A stretch of DNA of 64,000 nucleotides, taken from Watersipora subatra (taxonomy: Eukaryota > Bryozoa > Gymnolaemata > Cheilostomatida > Watersiporidae). Positions 1 to 9,742 of the stretch are shown piece by piece (position 1 is the first letter of the stretch; the number at the start of each line of letters is the position of its first letter). Location: contig NC_088717.1 of assembly GCF_963576615.1 (NCBI RefSeq), forward strand, positions 58,082,749-58,146,748, read 5' to 3'. The translations under genes were made by a program, and so were the position numbers. The notes under the pieces are model-generated. The model saw nothing but the letters and a program-made list of their open reading frames with translations, had not been told where the DNA came from and did not search any database.

Positions 1-339
1 ACTGTACCTCTGTTATAGTTTATCATCTCTATATTAAGAATAGTGAACGCTCGGTATTGCACAGATAATAAAAGAAACATTTTTTTATACAGAAAAATCA
101 TTTTTAATCAACATATACAAGTTTACTATTTTAACTTTTAAATGAAGGTGAGTGTTTATTTCTGTGTGCTATAAGTTTAACTAGGTTTATGTTTCATATA
201 CATGTATTTATAGCATTTTGGAGAAGTCTGGGCCCGTGTTCTTCTTTTACTACACTTGGCAATCCCGTGCGCTAATTCAGTTTGGCAAATGTAGTATGTA
301 TGTCCACAATTATTCCATAATATGGCAACATGGCTGTAT

Positions 340-425
340 AGTGTAGTGGTGTATAGTGGTTAGCGCCACTGATTGCAAAGTACATGTATGTGTAATGAGT
401 TCAATTCCAGTGCAAAGAGATTTTT
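340..425 (+). repeat. tRNA-like segment, possible SINE head
   Basis: The stretch has an A-box-like tgtatagtggttagcgcc near 350 and a B-box-like gagttcaattcc near 398, spaced as in a tRNA-derived RNA polymerase III promoter. No cloverleaf with good stems can be drawn, so it is not a working tRNA gene. It leads into an inverted repeat with a short minisatellite (428-570). It could be a decayed SINE head or chance similarity. Confidence 0.35.
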
Positions 426-427
426 TG

Positions 428-570
428 TTCCTAACACTAGCAAGCGCTTCATGCACTGCATACGCAAGCTGCTGCCAAAAGCTGCTGCCAAAAGCTGCTG
501 CCAAAAGCTGCTGCCAAAAACTGCTGCCAGAAGCTGCATGCGCTGCAGCGCTTGCTGGTGTTAAGAACCA
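428..570. repeat. Inverted repeat enclosing a 13-bp minisatellite
   Basis: The left arm (about 428-460, containing aacactagcaagcgcttcat) is an imperfect reverse complement of the right arm (about 533-570, containing gcgcttgctggtgttaagaa). Between them lie four copies of gctgctgccaaaa. The ORFs that cross it on both strands are poly-Ala/Cys/Lys translations of the repeat and are not counted as genes. Confidence 0.6.
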
Positions 571-1299
571 AAAACTTAGGGTTGCTGTTGCAAATCGGTG
601 CGTTTGCAGCACTGCAAATGCTGCAAACGCACGTACTTTACTTCTATAACTGGACATAACGACAAACCAACAAACCCTTTGATTTATATACCTATATATG
701 ATTTATATACATATATACACGTAGATGATGCTGAACGAGCTAGACAAAGCCAATTTCATTATCTTCACAAATGTATCGCCTAATGTATCTTTCGGTTGAA
801 CCCAGCAGCACAATCGATCGCCTCAGAGCTTTTCACTTGTCATACCTTACTTCCCATCAATGATAGCATGACCTATTTTGTACTTACGCTATCCTACCTC
901 CTCTGAACATCAGGCCTCTCTCTGGCAAAGAGTTCCATCTACCTTGTTTGCTGTACAACCCCTTAACCTCTCCGCGCACAGGAGTTCTTTTACAGCTAAT
1001 CACAAAACTAGTATCTCTCTCCATTACACCCTTTCCGTAATTAAAACAGCCTTCATCCACTTACCTGTTGGCTGGATTATTCTTACTTACCTTTGAGCTT
1101 GTAGCTTATTTAATGGTGGCCATCTCTGATAACTATAACAATATTTTACAAGAAATGTTAGAAAGTATAAGAACCCTGCTCAAGTCAGAATCTTGTAGGA
1201 GGACAGGAAGGTGTAAATTTTTACCATTGTAAAGTGTAAATCAAAATTTTAAGTAAGACTTTACTTAAAACAACACGAATAATTTGTTTAACTAATCAC

Positions 1300-1520
1300 A
1301 AGCATTTTTAGATTAAATACACACCAACAAATAAAATACATCCCAGATATTGTAGCAACTTTTGCAAAAAAAACAAACCCGCAATTACAAAATTTGTCAG
1401 CCCTCTGTTAAGGTTTAAGAGTACAACTACTAACAAATACAATATTTACAAAATGCTTCAAAAGTTATCCATGGAAACAATCATTACCAAAAGTATAATC
1501 ATAACTATTGAAATGCTAAG
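1300..1520. repeat. Dispersed repeat, copy 1 (partner near 9.06-9.29 kb)
   Basis: This segment aligns with about 9055-9285. Shared blocks are agattaaat..caccaa.aaataaaata, a common aaggtttaagagtacaac, then aacaaatac...acaatgctt and gaaacaatcat. Similarity fades on both sides. No coding potential is seen, so it is probably an old non-coding mobile repeat. The rest of 660-1900 contains nothing else I can name. Confidence 0.5.
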
Positions 1521-1901
1521 ATCAAAGATCACTTTATGATTATTATATACTTTGTAGTTTTGCTAATATAGACAGGGTCAAAAGGTTAACAGGCCTGTGA
1601 CTGATAGCCCATTGGGCTTCAAAGAGTATGCTGAATATTCTATGGTATTCTCCAAAATTATTTGAGGTTGTTCAGGACTTGTAGGAAGATTTTGTCTAGA
1701 ACATCTAATTAAGTCTTGAGTTGTGTCATATTAACTTGACCAGATATCTTTTTTATTAAATGAAGAAACAAACCAAGTCTTAAGAATAAAATACATGTAT
1801 TTTCATTTGAGTATTTAGAGTTGGAAGGTTTCAATAAAACAGAATATGAGGTGAAAAAACGTGAAAACTTTCTAGTAAAATAAGAAAAAAGTGTTGAGCA
1901 A

Positions 1902-1987
1902 ATGATATAAATGATGTAATGATATAAATGATGTAATGATATAAATTATGTAATGATATACATGATGTAATGATATAAATGATGTAA
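1902..1987. repeat. 17-bp minisatellite
   Basis: About five tandem copies of atgatataaatgatgta. It lies just past the 3' end of the LPMO-like gene. Confidence 0.85.
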
Positions 1988-1992
1988 AACTA

Positions 1993-1998
1993 TTTATT
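1993..1998 (-). terminator. Poly(A) signal of the LPMO-like gene
   Basis: A minus-strand AATAAA lies about 40 nt past the TAG stop at 2038-2040. Its position suits cleavage and polyadenylation of the minus-strand transcript. Confidence 0.6.
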
Positions 1999-2037
1999 CA
2001 TCATCCCAATCGTATGCCTCTTGAGATAAACTTGTCT

Positions 2038-5000
2038 CTAGTAGCAGGATTTGAGACAATTGTCAAGGCAGGTCAGAGTTGAAGGTACACAATTCTGGCA
2101 CGTTGGTGACTGAGTGACAACAGGAGGGCTGTTCGTGTTTGGATCAGGGGTGGGCTCGCTGGGAATTGTGGGTGGTGGTGCAGCAGAGGTTGGTCCAGCT
2201 GTTGGAGGGTCAACTCCATCTGGCAGAGGAGCCAGAGATATGCCATAGAGAAGCTCTAAAAGCAATCATCAGAGCTATCAAAGCCTGGCTTGCCTCACCT
2301 TTGAGATTATTCTCAGTATAGCAGTCAGTTACTGGTATATATATACATGTATATACACATGTATATACCAGTAACTATATTTCATTGCTATATTTTAATT
2401 GTTATAACTGGACATAGGGTGTACGAAAAAAACGCTGAGATTTATAGATATATATATATATATATACATGTATATATCTATAAATCTCAGCATTATATAT
2501 ATCTATAAATCTCAGCGTTATATATATATCTATAAATCTCAGCGTTATATATATATCTATAAATCTCAGCGTTTTGTTTTTTTCGTACACCCTATGTCCA
2601 TTTATAGCAATTAAAATATAGCAATGAAAAATCTGTATAATAGAAGATTTGATTTGAGAACCTCCCATTCACAAAACAACAAGCTAACCCATGAAGCTCA
2701 ACGGAATACATTGGAATCACAAGGCAGATAGTTATTATCTGGGTTAAAATACGCAGAGCAACGCTGTGTTATGCGCCACGTCACTAAAGCTTGCTCTCAC
2801 GGTTGTTATTAGTAAGTTTAGCAATACGGATACTAGCTTACTAAAATTAGCTAATGGCAACTACATTACGTGCCACTGTTTATAAGCTGTTTTTAACACC
2901 CGTGCAACTCCAGACATTTGGCTAGTATATATACATATATATATATTATATATACTATATATATATATTGAGATTCTATCTCTATTATATAATAGAGCGC
3001 TATATATATACTATATGGCTCTATTATATCTCAAAATTCATATGGTTTAATTGTGTTAATGCGTGTTTTGTAAATTTCATTTTCTAGAAAACTCATAAAT
3101 ACTTCCAAATAAACTAAGGTGAAAATCTTTGTCTTGCTGACTGCTGTCCTGAGAACAATTTCATAGCTGAGGTAAACATATAAAAATACATATATTATAT
3201 ATATAATATATATACACTATACGAATCTTGAGCTATAAAAAAGCCACTTATGTTATGGACTCGCTTATTAATTTTAATATAATATACATGACCTATTGAC
3301 CTCTCTCTCACAATAGCATCTGGTCTAGTGCAATTCTCTTGCACATTAACAGTATGAACTAGTGAGTAATGAACACTAGCAACAAACCTGGTTCATCAGT
3401 AGAGAGACCAGCTTTTGTTAGTTTTCTATTTCGAGCTGCTTTGTTTTTCATAACTTGTGCCTCCCAGCAGGTTGTATAGACATCTTTATCACTGTTGAAA
3501 CTCCATGACCACATGAATATGTATTTACCTAAAATGAAACACTGCATTACAAGCCATCAGAAAAAGTGAGTTCATAATTACAGAAGTTTTGTAAAGGGGG
3601 TTCCTGCCTTAAAACTTGACTGTAATTTTCACATAAGGGGCGGTAACTAAATACTTACATCTAATGGTTGTATACAGTGAAAGAGGCTAGATATTGAAAA
3701 GGACTGACAATCATGATGATACGTACCAGCTTGAAGATCCGGCGGAATGTAGAATGCGGCAGTAGCCAGGGCCTTGTCATTGTTCTCACAAAACTTTGGT
3801 GCATTCTGGAAGCCTGGTTTAGGATAAGTCGTGATTTGCTCAAAAGTTTTGTCGTGTCCAAAGGGTGAAATTCCTAGGTCGGCTACCTAAAATGATATAG
3901 ATGCTACTCATAAAATCAACCAGCTAAAACCTAAATGCGTTCAACTATAAGCATGTATTTCACTATAAACACGTGTTCCACTATAAACATGTGTTCCACT
4001 ATAAACACGTGTTTCACTATAATAACGTGTTTCACTATAAAAACGTGTTCCACTATAGGCATGTGTTCCACTATAAACATGTGTTCTAATACAACATGTA
4101 ATTCATTATAAATTCAATTCACTTGAATCACACCTGTCATGAATTATTTGTGGTTTCCATAGATCGAGTAGTTTTATTTAAAACCATTACTGCTTTGCGT
4201 GATAGAATGTTTTTTTTTGTGATAGCAATTTTAGGAGTAAAGCAATGTTAACTTCCTTCATTATACAGCCTATGAGCTAACTTCACAACTATTGGCTACT
4301 AGGATCATCTAGTAGCCAATGGTTGAAAGGTTTCAGAATCATCTACTTAAAGATTTGAGAGATCTGTGATGAATGTAACTTCCAGTTTGATTGGTCTAAA
4401 GCTATTCTTAAAATGCTTACTTTGTTGGCATGAAACTCAGGCAGAGTGGGATCAGTACTTGGGTTTCTTTCACTTCGGAATATGTAGCTACCGTTGTCTG
4501 GGATATACTGGTTAGTACATTCTTCTGCGACGTGGTTCTACAAAAACACAACTTTCAGTCTATAGTTGGAAACAGTAGACTGGAAGACTATTTCTGGTAC
4601 TTGTGTTAGATTTTACATTAATATTTAACATCATAATGTATAGCTTTAATATCATCATAAAATTCTAAATAACAAGCAATAAAAGAAAGATCACAGGCTA
4701 ATTTATCACCGAATGCTCTAATGCTACAGGTTATAAAACTTAACACATGTTTGTGACAAACTTTTGTACCTTAGTTGGGTGCGCAATGACCACCTTTTGT
4801 CCAGGATAGTAATACGCGCTACCATAGTCGTCTGTGTATTTGTCAATGTTTCCTATAGATCTACACGGTTTGGGGTCAGAGGGATGATAGTCAAAGCCCG
4901 TGTCTTTTCCAAACTCTGTGAGCAAAATTAACGAGCTGATAATTTAATGAAAGTTAAAGAAAATTATCATCTTTCATACTTAGATATGGCACTTTGATCA

Positions 5001-5360
5001 ACAAAACCTTAAGCTTTAGAAGTTTAGTAGATTAGTTGCTACAAACCATTCTTTGGAGTAAAATGGTGTCCTCCTCGAGGGAATGCTCTGCAATTATTTT
5101 CACTCCAGTAGTCTCCTGCAAAATATGAGATGTTATTAAAATTCTTACACAGTATTGTATGAAACAACAAAAGACAGCGGTGTCTACTGTTGAAGCTAAT
5201 CAGTGACTGCTCCGCTCATCTTTGCCATTTACAAGTAAAAAAACTTAAGAAGCTTCCGTTTACCGTTCTCCTGCAGATAGTCCGTACAGGCTATCCAGGA
5301 GTGAGATGCTACACTTCCGAACAGCATCAGGCTTCCGAAAAATATTGCAACACGATTCAT
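2038..5360 (-). CDS. Secreted LPMO-like copper oxidase candidate, seven exons
   Basis: Seven exons join in frame into 315 codons: 5264-5360, 5047-5115, 4770-4915, 4421-4537, 3727-3886, 3388-3528 and 2038-2255, all with GT-AG borders. Residues 1-19 form a signal peptide (hydrophobic IFFGSLMLFGS, then VAS); cleavage there leaves His20 as the mature N-terminus (HSWIACTDY). Lytic polysaccharide monooxygenases bind catalytic copper through such an N-terminal His plus an internal His; candidates here are His101 or His106 in AHPTKNHVAEEC. Tyr214 in DVYTTCWEAQV sits where the family has its axial Tyr/Phe before a strand with Cys. Residues 254-295 are a Pro/Thr-rich linker, followed by a Cys-rich tail with five Cys ending CLKSCY. 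The role, oxidative cleavage of chitin or another glycan outside the cell, is inferred from these features. The start does not resemble AA15 animal enzymes (HG-type starts), so the subfamily is open. A TATA box lies about 70 nt upstream. Confidence 0.7.
2328..2375. repeat. AT-rich palindrome
   Basis: The arms gttactggtatat (2328-2340) and its reverse complement (2363-2375) enclose alternating atacatgt sequence. It abuts the larger foldback at 2380-2630 and lies in the last intron of the LPMO-like gene. Confidence 0.7.
2380..2630. repeat. Foldback made of two inverted repeat tails
   Basis: The left arm (about 2380-2450) and right arm (about 2555-2630) are near-perfect reverse complements, each with gacatagggtgtacgaaaaa and an aacgctgagatttatagata end. 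The centre is filled by tandem tatatctataaatctcagcgt units (27-28 bp). The right arm continues into a dispersed repeat seen again near 60.5-60.9 kb, so the structure looks like two copies of one element joined tail to tail. It lies in the last intron of the LPMO-like gene. Confidence 0.75.
2631..2940 (-). repeat. Dispersed tRNA-related repeat, copy 1
   Basis: The minus strand carries a tRNA-like block (gggttagcttg... ggttctcaaatcaaatc) and a conserved 100-bp block at about 2845-2935 (agctaatggcaac, acgtgccactgtttataag, gtgcaa, ggctagtata). The second block recurs at 40,985-41,100 and, with the rest, at about 60,520-60,915. An AT microsatellite follows at 2920-3040. Confidence 0.6.
3942..4090. 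repeat. 18-bp minisatellite in an intron
   Basis: About eight copies of cactataaacatgtgttc with point variants, in intron 4 of the LPMO-like gene (between exons ending at 4421 and starting at 3886). Confidence 0.85.
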
Positions 5361-5429
5361 GTCTGTCTGTTAGCGTGGCTGGCTTGAGTTGACTTCAGCT
5401 TTCATCTGAAGTCTTGCTTTCAACAGCTC

Positions 5430-5442
5430 TATATATATATAA
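5430..5442 (-). promoter_or_regulatory. TATA box of the LPMO-like gene
   Basis: On the minus strand the run tatatatatatag lies about 70 nt upstream of the ATG at 5360. The spacing suits a short 5' UTR. It is a simple AT run, so the call rests on position. Confidence 0.5.
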
Positions 5443-5650
5443 TCGGCAAGACAATTCTCTTATCACGTCAGTCTTTTGATAGCCGTCTATTAAAGGATTC
5501 GTCTCTGAAATACATTCAATAGAGATCAGTTCTATTCAGGATATAAAATAAATACAAATGTATCATCTAAGATTGAATTTAATTGAATCAAATCAGATCT
5601 ATGATCTAATGAGCTAAAGACGAGTTATATAACAAAGGTTATGGCTGACG

Positions 5651-5968
5651 TCATTCCCTGACGCACTTGTCAGCAGTCTGGTTGTTTTCAATACCTACAT
5701 GAGTCAGAGGTGCTTGAGTCATCCGAAACAGTTTGGTGAGAGAATTCAGGATGACTTTACATGTTAGAGTTAGAGATTTTACTAAAACAATCGGTTGGAA
5801 CATCAGATACACTTGCGCAGCCTTAGTTTTCAGCGTGGCTTCATCAAGCATCAGATCAATGCTTTGGGAGGAGAATAAGTGTATTGTATTTAATAACTGG
5901 GTAATCACTAGTATGCGCATATAATTCTTCCTTTTTATTCTAGAGCAACAAAGAACGATTAGCAGCAT
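5651..5968 (-). pseudogene. Possible RNase H remnant of a retroelement
   Basis: A 105-codon minus-strand ORF ends in THVGIENNQTADKCVRE, which resembles the C-terminal RNase H block of many non-LTR retrotransposons (H-x-G-I-x-x-N-x-x-A-D). The rest of the ORF shows no domain I recognise and no reverse transcriptase is nearby. It is either a small degraded fragment or a chance match. Confidence 0.3.
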
Positions 5969-6257
5969 TACAGCGGCTACAAGTATAAGAGGATGTAGTC
6001 AATTGTGAGAAATAATGAAAACTGGCAGTCTTCTTTTTATAGATCTGACTGATGGTGCAAGGAGAACCAGAGGACTAATGTTATAGGTCATGGAGCATAA
6101 CAAGTAGTCATTCAAGTGTAGTAAATATAATATTGTGTGTCTTCCATGTGCTGGCTCATGGAAACCTGAGTGCCATGGTTGGCTATACTCATACCACACA
6201 AAAACAGATTCACAAAAAAGCGTAGTCACAAAAACTATTCCATCTTATTAAAGGTGC

Positions 6258-6402
6258 TGGATATCAGCAGTTATCAATAGTTGTAAACGGATGTCAGCAG
6301 TTATCAACAGTTGTCACCAATTATCAGTAGTTGTAAACAGATATCATCAGTTATTAACAGATACCAGCAGTTATCAAAAGTTGTCACCAGTTATCAATAG
6401 TG
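6258..6402. repeat. 50-bp satellite, first block
   Basis: About three diverged copies of the 50-bp unit that forms the large array at 8062-8730 (tcaccagtta, tcaatagttg, taaacagata and related ten-mers). A 1.6-kb stretch with a zinc-finger relic and a 24-bp minisatellite separates the blocks. Confidence 0.75.
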
Positions 6403-6605
6403 TAATAAAAAAATGGATGATAAGTACGACACTGAGTTTCCACCATTGTCATCGCAGAACAAAACCCTTAAAATGGAAATGATAGCCCTGAAAAGGGCCG
6501 AGGTGGTTGGTGGGACTACTGGCACTCAGAAATCGATTTCGACTGGTGAGTCCAGTAGCCCGAGAGGGTCACTGTCGTCCCCAATTTGGTCTACCGATGA
6601 GTGAA

Positions 6606-6933
6606 CGATCTTGGACTCCACTTCATGTCATGGAGTAGGGCAAGCGTCACGGGCTGGCCTCCAGTACGGCCGTCGGTCCTGCCGTGGCCTTGTGTAGCAT
6701 TGCCCTCGGTGATGGTGTTGGCGACGGGGTGAACACGCTCTCGGTCTCTGGGGTTCAGTCTGGGTAGACTGTGTTCTTCGGTGCTCAGCAGATACGTGCG
6801 CTTGTAGGAGAGGCTGGATGGTGAACACCTCATCATAAGAGGAGCAGCGGTGTCGGTGTACACGAGCGTGCCTCTGTAGGTCACGCTCCTTGTTGCAAGA
6901 AAAATCGCGAGAAAAAGTACACAAGTGCTTCAT
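6606..6933 (-). pseudogene. Degenerate C2H2 zinc-finger fragment
   Basis: The minus-strand ORF starting at 6933 reads ERDLQRHARVHRHRCSSYDE and then LLQAHVSAEH. That is the spacing of two C2H2 fingers, but cysteines are missing (the second finger has C-x2-Y where C-x2-C is expected). After a stop near 6628 the same frame continues with an acidic stretch, another stop and further codons. Base composition here is clearly more GC-rich than the surroundings. I read it as a decayed or retroposed zinc-finger gene. A rapidly evolving real gene is less likely. Confidence 0.4.
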
Positions 6934-7149
6934 GCTTGTAAAAGTGAATGAACTGTCAATCAGTGTATTCCCAATATTTATAGACAGTCAGCATGCGTAA
7001 GAGAGTTGATGATGTCTTTTCTAAGCCTATAATCCGGCAGCTTCAAATTGCTGACTCAATGGATCTATATTACGTTCGTCGCAATTCAGACAAATTTGAA
7101 TAGTCATTTATAAGGCGCACGCTTAACACTTGTCCAATGTAGAGTATAT

Positions 7150-7462
7150 GTATGTGTTATACTAGCAATTTTTTTTATGTTAACCAATTATTACCATATT
7201 GTTCTAAGATTTGCATGTTACTATACAAACACTAAAACAATTACTAATACTCGTATTGCGTGATTAGTTAGTGACAGATGTTATCGTTTTTGTATTCGAA
7301 ATATGTTATTGTAGAATTGGTTGACCTGATTACTGTGCAGCCAATCAATTGTAGATTTTTCCCTGGGGTTGCTATATAACCTGTCAGTTTTATCATTGCT
7401 AGTGTGTTACTGCTTGGTACTGAGAGATATAACACCAATAAAGATACTGCGTTCTTTACAAT
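7150..7462 (+). mobile_element. Candidate solo LTR or isolated promoter/poly(A) unit
   Basis: Within 110 bp lie a CCAAT box (gccaatcaatt, 7340), a TATA box (tatataa, 7373-7379) and AATAAA (7437-7442), followed by gttctttaca. That is the U3-R-U5 order of an LTR. The ends and target-site duplication are not clear, and no gag-pol ORF is adjacent. An ordinary promoter next to a chance AATAAA is the alternative. Confidence 0.3.
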
Positions 7463-7637
7463 AAGCTCTGCTTGATTTTCAAAAGCAAATAGTGTATAAA
7501 ATTCTTGTCACTGTTTCTGACTTTAGCATTGTGATATTAGCCAGCATACCATAGCTGCATTCACTATAAGTGCTATTGATCGAACATCAAGAATTATTGC
7601 GCTTGGCTTGCTAGGGTGTAATAGTTGAAAAAAGACA

Positions 7638-7998
7638 CCATCGAGTCTGTTTATCGGCTCACTCTCGAGTCTGTTTATCGGCTCACCCACGAGTCTGTTT
7701 ATCGGCTCACCCACGAGTCTGTCTATCGGCTCACCATCGAGTCTGTTTATCGGCTCACTCTCGAGTCTGTTTATCGGCTCACTCTCGAGTCTGTTTATCG
7801 GCTCACTCTCGAGTCTGTTTATCGGCTCACCCACGAGTCTGTTTATCGACTCACCCACGAGTCTGTTTATCGGCTCACCCACGAGTCTGTTTATCGGCTC
7901 ATCCACGAGTCTGTTTATCGGCTCACCATCAAGTCTGTTTATCGGCTCACCATCGAGTCTGTTTATCGGCTCACCCACGAGTCTGTTTATCGACTCAT
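7638..7998. repeat. 24-bp minisatellite open on both strands
   Basis: About fifteen copies of cgagtctgtttatcggctca plus cnca. Because 24 is a multiple of three, both strands read through as eight-residue repeats (ESVYRLTH on plus, EPINRLVG on minus). No signal, domain or exon context supports a protein. Confidence 0.9.
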
Positions 7999-8061
7999 CG
8001 AGTTTGCATGAACTCGCTCTTGAGTTGGGAGTTGTCTATCCTTGTCAAGTAAAATTTACTT

Positions 8062-8730
8062 CAATAGTTGTAAACAAATGTCATCAGTTATCAACAGTTG
8101 TCACCAGTTATCAATAGTTGTAAACAGATATCATCAGATGTCAACAGTTGTCACCAGTTATTAGTAATTGTAAACAGATATCATCACTTGTCAATAGTTG
8201 TCACCAGTTATCAATAGTTGTAAACAGATATCATCAGTTGTCAACAGTTGTCACCAGTTATCAATAGTTGTAAACAGATGTCATCAGTTGTCAACAGTTG
8301 TCACCAGTTATCAATAGTTGTAACAGATATCATCAGATGTCAACAGTTGTCACCGGTTATCAATAGTTGTAAACAGATATCCTCAGTTGTCAACAGTTGT
8401 CACCAGTTATCAATAGTTGTAAACAGATATCATCAGTTGTCAACAGTTGTCACCAGTTATCAATAGTTTTAAACAGATGTCATCAGATGTCGATAGTTGT
8501 CACCAGTTATTAATAGTTGTAAACAGATATCATCAGTTGTCAACAGTTGTCACCAGTTATTAATAGTTGTAAACAGATGTCATCAGTTGTCAACAGTTGT
8601 CACCAGTTATTAATAGTTGTAAACAGATATCATCAGTTGTCAACAGTTGTCACCAGTTATCAATAGTTGTAAACAGATGTCATCAGATGTTGTCAGATGT
8701 CAACAGTTGTCATCAGATAACAACAGTAAT
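8062..8730. repeat. 50-bp satellite built from five ten-mers
   Basis: About thirteen copies of a 50-bp unit that itself consists of five related ten-mers: tcatcagttg, tcaacagttg, tcaccagtta, tcaatagttg, taaacagata. A few copies have lost or gained one ten-mer. It was probably formed by amplification of a ten-mer followed by amplification of the five-mer set. Confidence 0.9.
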
Positions 8731-8739
8731 TGATAAAGA

Positions 8740-9690
8740 TAAATGAGACAAGGAGACTACATTGTTGAAGTACATGGACAAATAGACACCACTTAGAAGA
8801 TATCGTATTTGTACTTATCATGATACATTTGAGGGTGTTGAAATTATGCCTATATATATATGCATGTTCACTTCATAGATATCAACAGGCTACTCAGGCA
8901 GCTATTGTACTCCCAAGATTACTCAAGCTTTAGAAATAAAAGTTTTTCACTCTACGATTTAAAGGTTATATTTAAAATAGAAGAATTGATATGAACCTTT
9001 AAGCAACCAGAGTTTTAAACAGGCCAGCATGATGGCATATAGCATGGGAAATTATAGATTAAATGCTCACCAATAAAATAGTATACACTTTAGATATAGT
9101 AAGTTTCGCATAAAGACAAATCCACACTTACAAAGTTTATTAAAAGTCCTTCAAGGTTTAAGAGTACAACCATAAACAAATACCTACACAATGCTTAAAA
9201 ATTAACCGTCCTATAGAAACAATCATGGACAAAAAATACAACTACAAGTATCAAAATTCTATGATGAAAACCCACTCATTAGCTCTATTTCATCAATCAA
9301 ATTGTATCATAGATTCATAGATTCATAATCATAGATGGTATATAGCATATAAAGTTCCATAATGTACTATAATTATATCAATATTATAGTTTCAATAGTA
9401 CTCTTTGTCATGCTAGTCTGTGGTCAGTCAAAAACCTTTCTGTGTAACAGCCATTTTATAGAATACTTAGTTTTCAGACATGAATAGTGCATTCTGGGAA
9501 ATGCAAGCCATTCAACTACCCTTCAGTAAAGTTCACCGATGATGTAACAATTCACTGGGAGGCAGTCATGTGACAGTAAGCTTTACAGTTATCTCGAGGA
9601 TAAGTCCTGCACAGCCAGTAATCATGGTATAATAACTGTAATAGCCTATAATATCTGTCTTCCATGTATAATAACGTGTTTGTATGTAGG
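8740..9690. other. Intergenic, with dispersed repeat copy 2
   Basis: No gene is seen. About 9055-9285 is the partner of the repeat at 1300-1520. At 9309-9335 is a short duplication of atagattcat. The rest is AT-rich sequence without recognisable features, up to the promoter of the next gene. Confidence 0.5.
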
Positions 9691-9698
9691 TATAAATA
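9691..9698 (+). promoter_or_regulatory. TATA box of the two-module Cys-rich gene
   Basis: The tataaata lies 45-50 nt upstream of the ATG at 9743, with a short 5' UTR implied. Confidence 0.6.
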
Positions 9699-9742
9699 CC
9701 CCTGTAGCCTATGCTAGTTATGTCTTTATTGTGAGGGATACG

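Noticed and set aside
356-657. Overlapping ORFs rich in Ala, Cys, Ser and Gln on both strands
   Set aside because: They are translations of the gctgctgccaaaa repeat and its inverted flanks. There is no domain or exon context.
7625-8011. Possible repeat protein (ESVYRLTH)n or (EPINRLVG)n
   Set aside because: Both strands are equally open because the unit is 24 bp and has no stops. No promoter, signal or splice context was found.
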